The translations under genes and the position numbers were made by a program. A stretch of DNA of 47,273 bases from a virus. Positions 7,665 through 16,181 of the stretch are shown in pieces (position 1 is the stretch's first letter; every line of letters begins with the position of its first letter). The notes beneath the pieces are model-generated. The model searched no databases and was not told the origin of the DNA. It saw nothing but the letters and a program-made list of their open reading frames with translations. The stretch lies in IMG/VR virus record IMGVR_UViG_3300006737_000053, positions 1 to 47,273 of that record; one strand, given 5' to 3'.

Positions 7665-8195
7665 TTAGGCAAGATCAAATCGACCCTCCCTATGTTCACC
7701 AATCTCCCGTGTACCATCACCCATGTCTATGCGACTTCCTGATGCTTTTGCTTGTTGCTCCATAAATTCTGCCGTATCAGAAAGTTTTTCTTCTTCCCTT
7801 GCAGGTGCATTATGGTGTGCTTCCATCATAAACTTTTCGTATAATGACATTGGAAGTTTAAAAGCCAGCATCTCATTAACCCCAATGAAACCATCCCAAT
7901 CTCCACCTTTCAGTGTAGCATATTCCCAACCAGGAACTTCCTCTGGTTTCACTGGCTCATAGCCTAATCGGATACGCTGTTGGATTGAGTCTCTAGGGTT
8001 AGTTGTCGTGAGCCAACACATATGCCAGCCCGGTATTTCTGGTAAGTCGGGTAAACTAGATTGGAAAAATTGTTGCCTGAACATTTCTACCCTCTCATCT
8101 TCAGATACTTCACGGTTACTTGTAACTGGACGATCTTGCATCGCCCTATTCACCCGATTACCCCCAGAGGATTTCTTAATTCGTTCGTCTGACAT
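7665..8195 (-). CDS. Conserved phage protein of the head-gene cluster (176 aa)
   Basis: A 176-residue charged protein. The N-terminus is basic and likely disordered. A compact middle has 'SLPDLPEIPGWHMCWLTTTNPRDSI' and 'LGYEPVKPEEVPGWEYATLKGGDWDGFIGVNEM', followed by a helical 'LPMSLYEKFMMEAHHNAPAREEEKL'. I recognise this arrangement between scaffold and capsid genes of marine podoviruses, where function is unknown. It has AAAGGAG upstream. A head-assembly role is inferred from its place only. Confidence 0.72.
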   Translation of the reverse strand: MSDERIKKSSGGNRVNRAMQDRPVTSNREVSEDERVEMFRQQFFQSSLPDLPEIPGWHMCWLTTTNPRDSIQQRIRLGYEPVKPEEVPGWEYATLKGGDWDGFIGVNEMLAFKLPMSLYEKFMMEAHHNAPAREEEKLSDTAEFMEQQAKASGSRIDMGDGTREIGEHREGRFDLA

Positions 8196-8261
8196 TTTTA
8201 TGTCGCTCCTTTTCAGCGATTGGAAAACTATAATTTGAATTTAAAAAAAACACAAGCCTGT

Positions 8262-9242
8262 TTAAGCTCTGTTTTCTTTATCGTACTCAGCATAACGCTT
8301 GACATACTTTTTTCGTAGCACTGGATCATCCCAAACACCCGCATCCATTAGTGCCTGTTTTCGTTCAGGACTAATATAAACTTCTTTACGAGTAGAAGCA
8401 GGTGCGTGCTCTTTTCCAGATCCAACAGCCGGTCCACCTCTAGCTACACGTTGTGTTTTAGTTTTTGGTGACGGAGCATTATCGCCAAATCTTTCAGGCA
8501 AACGCCTTGCGGCCCGTACCTTCAATTCATCCCAATACTCTTCTGTCTGTGGATTGTAACCGTCTTTAGATAAAGCCTGATCAATTGCCATTACAATAGC
8601 TGAGTCTTCATCACGCCCATTACTGTCATACCAAGGATTTTCATCCATAAATTGTTTAGCGTGATGTAATGTCATTTCATCAACCGTATTTTCTTGTGGT
8701 TGAGGTTGTGACGCTTGTCTTTTTTGATGACTTAGATTTTGCATTTTTGCTAATGCCTGATCACGATACTTCATAGCCTTGGCAACATCTTCGCCATTGC
8801 CTTCTTCTACAGCTTTCGCAATCACTCGATCCGCTAATTCTGCTTCTTTCTGAGCCTGTTGGATATTAAAATCAATACCATTGATTTCACCTTTAAGAGA
8901 CTTTTGCTCTTGTGCAGTTAAACGTCTTTCTAAATTATCATTGCGTTTTCTAAGAAAATCTAATTCTAATTTATCGCGTTTAATTGCATTATCGCGTCTT
9001 TCTTTTCGCTCTTGTTTTTCTTTTCGTCTACGCTCACGAATACTTTCTCGTTCATCATTAGACCCTTGTGCAGCAAGTTCTTCAGGTTCATCCTCTTCAT
9101 CTGTTTCTTCAACAGGTGGAGTTTCAACAATTTCAATATCATCCTCAGAGATAGGCTCCTCTGGTGGATCGTCTTCAATTACAACAATTTCATCATCGTT
9201 TTCATCAACAATGTCATCGTCTTCTTTTCCTAAATTACTCAT
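8262..9242 (-). CDS. Scaffold protein (326 aa)
   Basis: A 326-residue, highly charged protein with the profile of phage scaffolds. Residues 1-55 are very acidic (EDDDIVDENDDEIVVIEDDP). A long Arg/Lys/Glu coiled-coil stretch follows (about 65-180, 'RERRRKEKQERKERRDNAIK'), then a tail with 'VYISPERKQALMDAGVWDDPVLRKKYVKRY', the helix-loop-helix expected to bind capsid protein. It lies between the co-chaperonin and the capsid genes, as expected for assembly factors. AAGGAGATAAG precedes the ATG. Family recognition rests on composition and position. Confidence 0.78.
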   Translation of the reverse strand: MSNLGKEDDDIVDENDDEIVVIEDDPPEEPISEDDIEIVETPPVEETDEEDEPEELAAQGSNDERESIRERRRKEKQERKERRDNAIKRDKLELDFLRKRNDNLERRLTAQEQKSLKGEINGIDFNIQQAQKEAELADRVIAKAVEEGNGEDVAKAMKYRDQALAKMQNLSHQKRQASQPQPQENTVDEMTLHHAKQFMDENPWYDSNGRDEDSAIVMAIDQALSKDGYNPQTEEYWDELKVRAARRLPERFGDNAPSPKTKTQRVARGGPAVGSGKEHAPASTRKEVYISPERKQALMDAGVWDDPVLRKKYVKRYAEYDKENRA

Positions 9243-9256
9243 CTCTTATCTCCTTA

Positions 9257-9676
9257 TCAGATGAATGCTTTAATTTTTAAGGGATCGCCTGTGACTTTTC
9301 CAATAATGTCTAAGTCATTAAAAATAACAAACATGGCTTTTTCACCCAGAGGTTTTTCGTCTAACGGAACTTCCCACCGATCACCGCCATACTTTGGCAC
9401 GCGAACAAAGTCACCCTCGTTACACCATTGACCTTCAGGCCAACCATCCATTGTGTTTCTATTTTTAAATGCTAGTGGACCAATGTTAATAACTTTACCA
9501 ACTTGAGTGTTCCACTTTTCTGTATCTTTGGAATCATTTGTAAGAATAATTCCACCACTTGTTTTACTTTTTGCTGTTCTAATTTGAACCAGAATGCGAC
9601 TTCCGAAAGGCTGTATTCCCGAATCAGTTTCAGGAAAAGCCTCCGCTATTGCATCCTTATAAGCCTTTGTCACCAT
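9257..9676 (-). CDS. Phage GroES-like co-chaperonin (Cpn10 family)
   Basis: A 139-residue protein with a Cpn10-type core. 'IQPFGSRILVQIRTAKSKTSGGIILTNDSK' matches the GroES start and mobile loop, including the GGI(V/I)LT motif that contacts GroEL. 'TQVGKVINIGPLAFKN', 'EGDFVRVPKYGGDRWEVP' and 'AMFVIFNDLDIIGKV' follow the remaining GroES strands. GroES is about 97 residues; this protein has an extra 20 or so at the N-terminus and a short C-terminal tail. Start 9676 is preferred because GAGGAG sits six bases upstream. It lies just before the scaffold, so help with folding head proteins through the host GroEL is likely. Confidence 0.82.
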   Translation of the reverse strand: MVTKAYKDAIAEAFPETDSGIQPFGSRILVQIRTAKSKTSGGIILTNDSKDTEKWNTQVGKVINIGPLAFKNRNTMDGWPEGQWCNEGDFVRVPKYGGDRWEVPLDEKPLGEKAMFVIFNDLDIIGKVTGDPLKIKAFI

Positions 9677-9854
9677 GTTTCTCCTCATCCAGAAGTTTTA
9701 GAAGTACGTTAATAGAAGCCTCAATACCAGCTACTACACCAACACGATGCCCGTACTCAAATGCATCGCGCTCTTGTGGATGCTTCAAGGCCGCTTCAGT
9801 AAAAGTTGCCTGTTCGACCTTGAGAGCATTCAAAAGTTGGGTTTCAATATTCAT
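9657..9854 (-). CDS. Small helical protein of unknown function (65 aa)
   Basis: A 65-residue protein, MNIETQLLNALKVEQATFTEAALKHPQERDAFEYGHRVGVVAGIEASINVLLKLL. It is almost wholly helical and ends with an acidic-basic tail. It starts in a four-base ATGA overlap with the basic protein upstream and its 3' end overlaps the start of the co-chaperonin gene, so the three are translationally coupled. I do not recognise the family with certainty; similar short proteins are frequent in marine phage head clusters. Confidence 0.68.
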   Translation of the reverse strand: MNIETQLLNALKVEQATFTEAALKHPQERDAFEYGHRVGVVAGIEASINVLLKLLDEEKHGDKGL

Positions 9855-10033
9855 ACTTTTCCAGTTCTTTTATATTCTTGATGTTGACCCTGATATGGTC
9901 CAACGGCAGCAACTTTAGACTTCATTTTACCACCTTTAGCGGACCCTTTAGATTTCATTTTACCGCCTTTAGAGTAGCCTTTAGACTTCATGCCACCCAT
10001 AGCGTAGCCTTTACTTTTCATTCCTTTTTTCAT
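9851..10033 (-). CDS. Lys/Gly repeat protein (KSKGYAxGG repeats)
   Basis: A 60-residue basic protein built from repeats: 'MKSKGYAMGG', 'MKSKGYSKGG', 'KMKSKGSAKGG', 'KMKSK', then a short unrelated tail. I chose the ATG at 10033 because CGGAG lies upstream and the extra upstream residues overlap the previous gene. It overlaps that gene by 23 bases. The repeat is shared with the protein at 3995-4255 and resembles motifs I recall from uncultured marine phages. Composition suggests DNA or RNA contact, or a flexible virion part; function unknown. Confidence 0.68.
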   Translation of the reverse strand: MKKGMKSKGYAMGGMKSKGYSKGGKMKSKGSAKGGKMKSKVAAVGPYQGQHQEYKRTGKV

Positions 10034-10709
10034 TTTTTTTCTCCGTATATAAATTGTCAAAAACACGATTTACATCCAAAGTATAGTCCAAATCTGATTT
10101 ACTGTAATGAATATGTTGTGATGGACGAAACTCTGGTGCTCCTTCTCCCAACTCAAACCACGCAGGGTGCGTAACTCTCACACGATTATTAGGTAGAGCT
10201 ACTATATTACCTGTCCATTGGCCTGCATCCAAAAGTTCTAGAACATGGGACTGCTTATGTTGGGCAGGATCATCTCCTATTTCTGAATCAGTGTAGTCAA
10301 CAGTGAAGTAATATTTTGCTGGATACAGTTCTCCGTCAATCTTTGCCAACCAAGGACATGGAGTACATCGGTCCAATACATAAACACTATGAGTTCTTGA
10401 AGAACAATCCCACGGTTGTGCATCGTGAGTTGCCATTGGCACAGGCCACTCATCAAATGGCGTATCGCCAACTAATGCTGTTATCGGCATTCTTGCCCAC
10501 ATCGCACCGCCATGAACATTAGGTTCATCAGTGTCGTATGTCTCAGCACCCGTAAAAATCATCTGAAAACTTAAACTACGACACGGTAATGTAGTAACAG
10601 CAATTGCCATTGCATGAATAAATTCACCATGAAACTGTTGATGGTTAAACGTGTATTCTTTACGCACCCAACACTTGAAATGCGGAATATTACTCTGTAA
10701 AAAAGCCAT
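10011..10709 (-). CDS. Conserved phage protein of unknown function (232 aa)
   Basis: A 232-residue protein starting MAFLQSNIPHFKCWVRKEYTFNHQQFHGEF. I recognise this N-terminus as a conserved family beside portal or head genes in podoviruses, without a known role. The middle has 'DEWPVPMATHDAQPWDCSSRTHSVYVLDRC' and 'ELYPAKYYFTVDYTDSEIGDDPAQHKQSH', suggesting a mixed beta fold. The C-terminus is charged. It follows the portal gene by about 20 bases. A head-assembly or structural role is inferred from position. Confidence 0.75.
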   Translation of the reverse strand: MAFLQSNIPHFKCWVRKEYTFNHQQFHGEFIHAMAIAVTTLPCRSLSFQMIFTGAETYDTDEPNVHGGAMWARMPITALVGDTPFDEWPVPMATHDAQPWDCSSRTHSVYVLDRCTPCPWLAKIDGELYPAKYYFTVDYTDSEIGDDPAQHKQSHVLELLDAGQWTGNIVALPNNRVRVTHPAWFELGEGAPEFRPSQHIHYSKSDLDYTLDVNRVFDNLYTEKKNEKRNEK

Positions 10710-10732
10710 CGTTTACGTTTTACCACTATTCG

Positions 10733-13267
10733 TTATGGGTTAGGATTTATTCCCGTACCCGTACTCACCGAAACTTTCTCACCCGTAGCCATTTCAGCCG
10801 CAGCGAGTAGTTTAGCTGTCTCATTATCAGACGTATTCATTCTTTCTCTAGCCGCAAGTTCTGCTGCTTTTCTATCGTTCTCGTTAGCTTGTTTCATTTG
10901 TTCAAGAGCTATACGTTCTTGACGTTCAGCCTCATCATTAGCAATTTTGGCTGTTTCAAGTTGATCATCATTAGCCATTTCTTGAGTTTTAAGTTGTATT
11001 TTAGCTTGTTCAAGCTCCATTTTACCTTGAAGTTCCATTTGATCTTGTTGAATTTTGGCTTGTTCAGCTTGTGCTCTCTGTTGTAGCGTCATTTGAGCAA
11101 TTTCTAGCGATTTATCCTGTGGCATTGGAGGTTTAGGAGCAAATTGTTGCGCCGCTTCCGTAATTTGTGCCAATTCTTGACCAAAATTCCCTAATTGTTG
11201 CTCAATAAACTGTTGAACCTTGTTAATAACAGTAACTTGGTCCTGTGCTTCCTCTTGAATGAGGTTTTGAGCCTGTGCCTGTTGAACAGCCGTGTGTGCT
11301 TCAACCAAATAATAGTTTAAAAGATGATCTCTTAGGTGAATTGCCATAGGATACAGAAAATTAGGCACAATTGCAGGGTTTGCACCCAGTAATGGTGACT
11401 TTAAAAACGGCAAATGTGTCAACATATGAGCCAAATGGTCCTGTTCTGGTAAAACATAGATAGGTCTACCCAAAGCTGCAGCTACATTTTCGCTCACAGG
11501 GTCCATGTTTTCTGTTCCTGGTTGCTCTAACAACACCTCAGAGTCAGGAACTTTCATTACTCGTAAAAACATTTCTTCAACTTTACGAGGATCGTACATT
11601 TGAGGCATCATTTGAGCACGTTCCATAATTGCTTGGATCTGTGCAAACCTCTGTGTCTCACTAAATATTGCAGGGTCACTAACAGGAACAACATCTAACG
11701 GACCGTCAAAATCAGCTGGCTCTACTTCTAGTCCAACGTCATTTGCTTTTATGTCTTCTTCAATTAAATACGCACTGTTGATACGATGTAGAATTTTAAA
11801 ACATCTACTCATAGAAGAATGAAGACGAGAATGTATAGAACTGAACACAACCATGCCCTGTTCAATAAGAGCCATCGTTGTACCCACAGGCATATTCGGA
11901 TTAGTATCACTCAGTTTTTCAAATGATGTTTGAACAACACCTTTGCCTGCGTCTACTAAAAAACCCAACAATTGAAACAGTGTAGGACTTGGACCGTTGA
12001 ACGGTAACGGCATAGCAATTTTGCGTATGTCATCAACCATTGCACCGCCTTCAATCTCAGCAATCTCTGTTGGTTGCAAACTGATTGTCTGACCACTTGG
12101 GCCACCTTTTAATTTTAACATGGTGGGAATGTTTTGAATATGAGCACTGTCCATCAACGCTCTCAAGGCACCTGTTGCTGCACCACTTAGACCACCGATC
12201 ATTTGAGTTAATCCAATCGGATAGGCACCACGCCAAGGAACAAATGGAAACTCAACAATCCAATCCAATTCGTTTTTCATTGCATCGTCTGGTTCCCAGT
12301 TTCGATACAGTGACAACGCCTTGTTAGTGGTCTTGTCAATTGTAAGAATATAAGGCTCTAAACCATCACTCTCTTCAAATTCAATGTAAGTGTAAACTTC
12401 AAACAAAGTTCTAAGACCGTCTTCGTTGTAGCTTGTCTCACTCTTGCCCTCAATTTTATCATTTGCCATTGTAGCTTTACTGTACTCAGGGTCATTCGGA
12501 TAACCCAGATCCACATCAATATACATACCCGACTTTACACGTTGCCCGTATTCCATTTTGGTTATGTATTGAACGTGGGTCTTTCTTTCAGCCGAATAAA
12601 AATTAGTAGCTGCAAATGGCAGATACACATCGTCAATTGGAATGAACTCAGATATTGGTCTACGGTGCTCATTGTTCCACATGAATTTCATATACTGACC
12701 ACCGCCTAACGGTAGTTGTGTGCTCAGTTGTTCTAACTCAGAACGGAACTCAGGCATTTGCTCAGTAGTCTGCCAATTCATAAACTCAGTTTTACGCCTA
12801 GCTTTTTCTACTTTGTCTGGCGTTTGCATTCCGTTAATTTTACTTTTAACTGGGCCTGTGGATGGAAACGCTTCTTTCATAAATCGCGCTGAGAAATCTA
12901 CACACGCCTGAATTAACATTGGATGCACAACACGATTAGCCCCAGTAAACTGAGCACCTCCAGGTGCATCATCACCCAGACCCGTGCGCTGTAATCCTAC
13001 TTCGTATTGCTTGTCTCTTTTTTCTCGTGACTCTTTGTCTCTACTAATCTTTTCAACTAAATCACTGATAGCTGTTTTAAGTTTACTCTGATCTACTTCT
13101 TCAACAATGTTTGCAAAATGTGCAAGTTTATCTTCTTGGCTTGCTTCCATCTCATCCAATCGGACCATAGCACCGCCATCGTCTGTGTCTTCAACTTCAG
13201 CAATCTCATTAGGAATAGCTACAGTTTCACCTTGTAGCTCATCGTCCATCATTGTTTCATCAGACAT
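10733..13267 (-). CDS. Portal protein (844 aa)
   Basis: The portal ring through which DNA enters and leaves the head. It is 844 residues, large for the family. The first 70 are acidic. The core has 'GAQFTGANRVVHPMLIQACVDFSARFMKEAFPSTG', then 'IPIDDVYLPFAATNFYSAERKTHVQYITKMEYG' and 'GMVVFSSIHSRLHSSMSRCFKILHRINSAYL', the order seen in podovirus portal proteins. Residues about 660-810 form a Gln/Glu/Ala-rich coiled coil, possibly the barrel or a disordered tail. It overlaps the preceding gene by eight bases, with TTGGAG before the ATG. Assignment is by order and motif recall, not by search. Confidence 0.82.
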   Translation of the reverse strand: MSDETMMDDELQGETVAIPNEIAEVEDTDDGGAMVRLDEMEASQEDKLAHFANIVEEVDQSKLKTAISDLVEKISRDKESREKRDKQYEVGLQRTGLGDDAPGGAQFTGANRVVHPMLIQACVDFSARFMKEAFPSTGPVKSKINGMQTPDKVEKARRKTEFMNWQTTEQMPEFRSELEQLSTQLPLGGGQYMKFMWNNEHRRPISEFIPIDDVYLPFAATNFYSAERKTHVQYITKMEYGQRVKSGMYIDVDLGYPNDPEYSKATMANDKIEGKSETSYNEDGLRTLFEVYTYIEFEESDGLEPYILTIDKTTNKALSLYRNWEPDDAMKNELDWIVEFPFVPWRGAYPIGLTQMIGGLSGAATGALRALMDSAHIQNIPTMLKLKGGPSGQTISLQPTEIAEIEGGAMVDDIRKIAMPLPFNGPSPTLFQLLGFLVDAGKGVVQTSFEKLSDTNPNMPVGTTMALIEQGMVVFSSIHSRLHSSMSRCFKILHRINSAYLIEEDIKANDVGLEVEPADFDGPLDVVPVSDPAIFSETQRFAQIQAIMERAQMMPQMYDPRKVEEMFLRVMKVPDSEVLLEQPGTENMDPVSENVAAALGRPIYVLPEQDHLAHMLTHLPFLKSPLLGANPAIVPNFLYPMAIHLRDHLLNYYLVEAHTAVQQAQAQNLIQEEAQDQVTVINKVQQFIEQQLGNFGQELAQITEAAQQFAPKPPMPQDKSLEIAQMTLQQRAQAEQAKIQQDQMELQGKMELEQAKIQLKTQEMANDDQLETAKIANDEAERQERIALEQMKQANENDRKAAELAARERMNTSDNETAKLLAAAEMATGEKVSVSTGTGINPNP

Positions 13268-16181
13268 TATATGTCTCCAATATCTGGTCAGCCATCATAT
13301 TAATTTTATCGGCATCGTATGAACCGCCTCTGTTAAATCCTTTAGTAAAGTTAGCCATTACTTTTGTTTCGTTGTCACGGTATGGATCTACTGAACCCTC
13401 TACATTTATTCTGGAGCCAGTGTTAGGCACTCTATATTCATATCCCACTTTACCAGAAGTCTTTTCGTTTATTGGATCATAATCAATTTTACCATAACCG
13501 CTAGAGTTTTCACTTAACATACGCTGTAACTCGCCCACAATGTTTGTAATATTTCCACTAGCAGGGTCATAATTAATATTACCACTAAGTCTATTATCAC
13601 CCATATTATATGACCCAGACAGATTAGCGTTTATAAGTTCTCTCTCATTAGGATCTAATACACTCTCAAATCTTAGTCTATTATCTCCATCACCAATGTA
13701 AGTAATGCCACCTGTGATTGGCGTTCCTTCAACAGTAGTATCATTAAAATCTGAAAGTCCTTTAAGACCAAGCCCTGATATATCTACTACAACATTATCT
13801 CCAATTGTAGTGGTAAAACCACCCTCAATTCCAGCCCTTGCCATATCTTTTGTAGTTGGAATAAGTTTATTTCCATCCCACAACATAAATTTTTCTTCGG
13901 CTATTTTTGCATTTGCTTCACCACCAGTAAATTCTATGTTGTCTATAAAATCCCTAATGATCGATGGAGATTCTTTTGAAGTTTCTATTTCTTGAATCTC
14001 TATTTCTTCTGTGTTTGCACTCGTATTAGAAAAAATACGATCCATTTCTTCTTCTACTATTGAAGAACTTTCTTCATCTTCAAATTCATCAAACGTACCA
14101 CCTTTATTCATACCTTTCTTTTTTAACTCATCCACATATGCTTGAGTAATATTTTGTGAAGGTAAGCCTCTTCCTGATGTCTCAACGCCTCTATTAAATT
14201 CATCTTGAAGTCTTATTGCTTCTTTAAGTTTTTCTGGATCTTTTTTTAACTCTTCTAAAGCATCTCTGTCGCGTTTTTTTGTTAAATCTAATTTAAAATT
14301 TTCAATAGGTGCCTGTCCTCTTTTAGCCGCCATTCCATAAAAGCCTCTACTGAATGGCGTTTTTTTTGAAGGGTCAGCCACACTCCTAAGATCATATTTT
14401 ATTTTTTGCGTGTTCATAAGGTCAGGAAACGCATCTTCAACTTGAATGCTTTTAAAAGAGCCTGGCAGGCTTCGACCTTCTAAGATTTGAGGATACCCTT
14501 CGTGGATAGATTTATTGAAATAAGTATTATCGTTTACCTTAAAACCATAATTTCCTATTGTTCCACCTTGATCACCAATAATCGATGCTGTTAATCCTGG
14601 CTCAGTGTTTCTTGCAATAATCTCATCAACGTCTACAATAGCTGATTTTTTACCGCCCATAGGCACTGCAGGAGGTAATATACCTTGATCTATTAGTTCT
14701 TTTACTTTTGGTTCTAATTCAACAGTATTACCTGCTGCCATTTGTCCTATATTTTTACGTTGGACAAAAGTTCCCGTTTCTTCAATTAAATCCCAGAGTT
14801 GTGGATCTCTAACATCAGCCCCGTCAGGAAAACCTAATAACTTTAAATTATGATTCATTTTTGCTGCTTGCTCTTTAGGAAGTTTTCCATCAATTACAGC
14901 TTTTTTAAAGGCTACTAATATGTCATCAAACACCACAGGGTTACTTAAAAGTTGAATATCAGTACCCAATAATGTTGTCCAAATTACATTGGTTCCTAAT
15001 GATTCTTCTCTTAAATTTCTATTAATTATTGAATTTGCGACTCCTGGTGTAAACACGCCCCAAACAGGATGTTGAGTAGGATTTTCTAATATTTCCAATG
15101 CCTCTTTGGGTTTAATTGTTCCTAATTTTGTAATTTTTAAACCAACCTCATCTGCCATTTTAGAAAGCTCCGCACCGATCTTACTAAATCCAGGACCTCC
15201 TCCAATACTTGTAGCACTTCTATCAGATTCAGTGGCTATCAACTTAACTTTTTCTCCACCTTTTAAATCAACATTGTCTTCTAAAAATTTAGATAAAGGT
15301 ACTGATTCTGTGTCGTCTATTTTTTTAGCTGCTCTACGATTTGCTTCATCTCTTGCTTCTTTTGTAAACCCTCCATCTGCATCTATCCAACGATTTCGTA
15401 ATGCCTGAACTTCTTCACTTACCGTATCACTTACCGTATCACTTACCGTATCGCTTGCCGTTACCTTTACATCTTTACTTTTAGGAGTAGCAGGAACTTT
15501 AGGTGCAACATCCCCACTTCCTACACCTTTAATAATTTCTTCGGCCCGATTCTCTACAATATTTGGATCATATTTTTTTAACGCTTGTCGAATTGGTCTT
15601 GTTATACCTTTTAATAGTGGCCCACCCATTGGAACATATTCACTCCCACCCAAAAGTGCAGCTGTACCAAGAGCAGCAGCTGGTAAATATTGTTGTTGTA
15701 GCATTAACTTCAATGCATCAGATGCATTACTTCCTATTTCTCTTGGATCAGTGGGAACAATTAAATCATAACCAACTGCTAGTGCATCTAAACTATCTAT
15801 CCGACCATCGTTATTGTAATCGGCAAGGTTTGATGTCTCTTTGGTAACTGCTCGTTGAAAATCTCTTTCATCCATACCCAGATCAAGCTCAACTTCTCCA
15901 CCTTCAGCCCACTTGACTTTGTTTGCCCAATACGCGGCGGATGTCGGACCCTTGGCAATGTTCTTTCCATGCCTAGCCTTGAATGACTTCCGTCTGTTCT
16001 TCTGGGTTTGTGACTCACCATCTTTAGGTTTGCCAGCAGTCTTAACACCCTGTTGTCCAAAACGAATAAGTTTTTCAGTTCCACCGTCATTAACTTTGAC
16101 AACATGGGATTTGGTCTTGTGGTCAGGCGTGCGTCTTGGCGTATTAAGTTTGAGACTTTCTTTTAAAGATGGCGTGCTCAT
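13260..16181 (-). CDS. Large multidomain virion-type protein (973 aa)
   Basis: A 973-residue mosaic. Residues 22-92 ('HVVKVNDGGTEKLIRFGQQG', 'RRKSFKARHGKNIAKGPTS') match a small domain that elsewhere occurs as a separate phage protein. Residues 121-132 form an EF-hand/dockerin-like loop, D-x-N-x-D-G-x-I-x-x-x-D. A four-fold Ser-Asp-Thr-Val stretch is near residue 245. The middle is alpha/beta and unrecognised. Residues about 800-960 are short repeated strands ('ANLSGSYNMGDNRLSGNINY') like an outer-membrane barrel or fibre. It lies between the 395-aa protein and portal and overlaps both neighbours. Ejected virion protein is one option; not established. Confidence 0.72.
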   Translation of the reverse strand: MSTPSLKESLKLNTPRRTPDHKTKSHVVKVNDGGTEKLIRFGQQGVKTAGKPKDGESQTQKNRRKSFKARHGKNIAKGPTSAAYWANKVKWAEGGEVELDLGMDERDFQRAVTKETSNLADYNNDGRIDSLDALAVGYDLIVPTDPREIGSNASDALKLMLQQQYLPAAALGTAALLGGSEYVPMGGPLLKGITRPIRQALKKYDPNIVENRAEEIIKGVGSGDVAPKVPATPKSKDVKVTASDTVSDTVSDTVSEEVQALRNRWIDADGGFTKEARDEANRRAAKKIDDTESVPLSKFLEDNVDLKGGEKVKLIATESDRSATSIGGGPGFSKIGAELSKMADEVGLKITKLGTIKPKEALEILENPTQHPVWGVFTPGVANSIINRNLREESLGTNVIWTTLLGTDIQLLSNPVVFDDILVAFKKAVIDGKLPKEQAAKMNHNLKLLGFPDGADVRDPQLWDLIEETGTFVQRKNIGQMAAGNTVELEPKVKELIDQGILPPAVPMGGKKSAIVDVDEIIARNTEPGLTASIIGDQGGTIGNYGFKVNDNTYFNKSIHEGYPQILEGRSLPGSFKSIQVEDAFPDLMNTQKIKYDLRSVADPSKKTPFSRGFYGMAAKRGQAPIENFKLDLTKKRDRDALEELKKDPEKLKEAIRLQDEFNRGVETSGRGLPSQNITQAYVDELKKKGMNKGGTFDEFEDEESSSIVEEEMDRIFSNTSANTEEIEIQEIETSKESPSIIRDFIDNIEFTGGEANAKIAEEKFMLWDGNKLIPTTKDMARAGIEGGFTTTIGDNVVVDISGLGLKGLSDFNDTTVEGTPITGGITYIGDGDNRLRFESVLDPNERELINANLSGSYNMGDNRLSGNINYDPASGNITNIVGELQRMLSENSSGYGKIDYDPINEKTSGKVGYEYRVPNTGSRINVEGSVDPYRDNETKVMANFTKGFNRGGSYDADKINMMADQILETYNV
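15415..15462 (-). repeat. 12-bp tandem repeat inside the 973-aa gene
   Basis: Three exact copies of TCACTTACCGTA (plus strand) at 15415-15450, followed by one degenerate copy (TCGCTTGCCGTT). In the protein this reads as successive Ser-Asp-Thr-Val units in a linker. The unit is a multiple of three, so copy number can change without a frameshift. Recent slippage expansion is likely. Confidence 0.85.

Noticed and set aside
8196-8261. Terminator after the small head-cluster gene or scaffold
   Set aside because: An AAACA/TGTTT pairing followed by T residues exists after the scaffold stop, but the stem is five AT-rich pairs and too weak to call.
8881-9264. Plus-strand open frame opposite the scaffold gene
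   Set aside because: Long Ser/Arg runs mirror the acidic and charged codons of the scaffold gene on the minus strand; no ribosome site or promoter supports it.
15415-15462. CRISPR-like array
   Set aside because: The 12-bp units are directly adjacent without spacers, lie in a coding frame and have no cas genes nearby.
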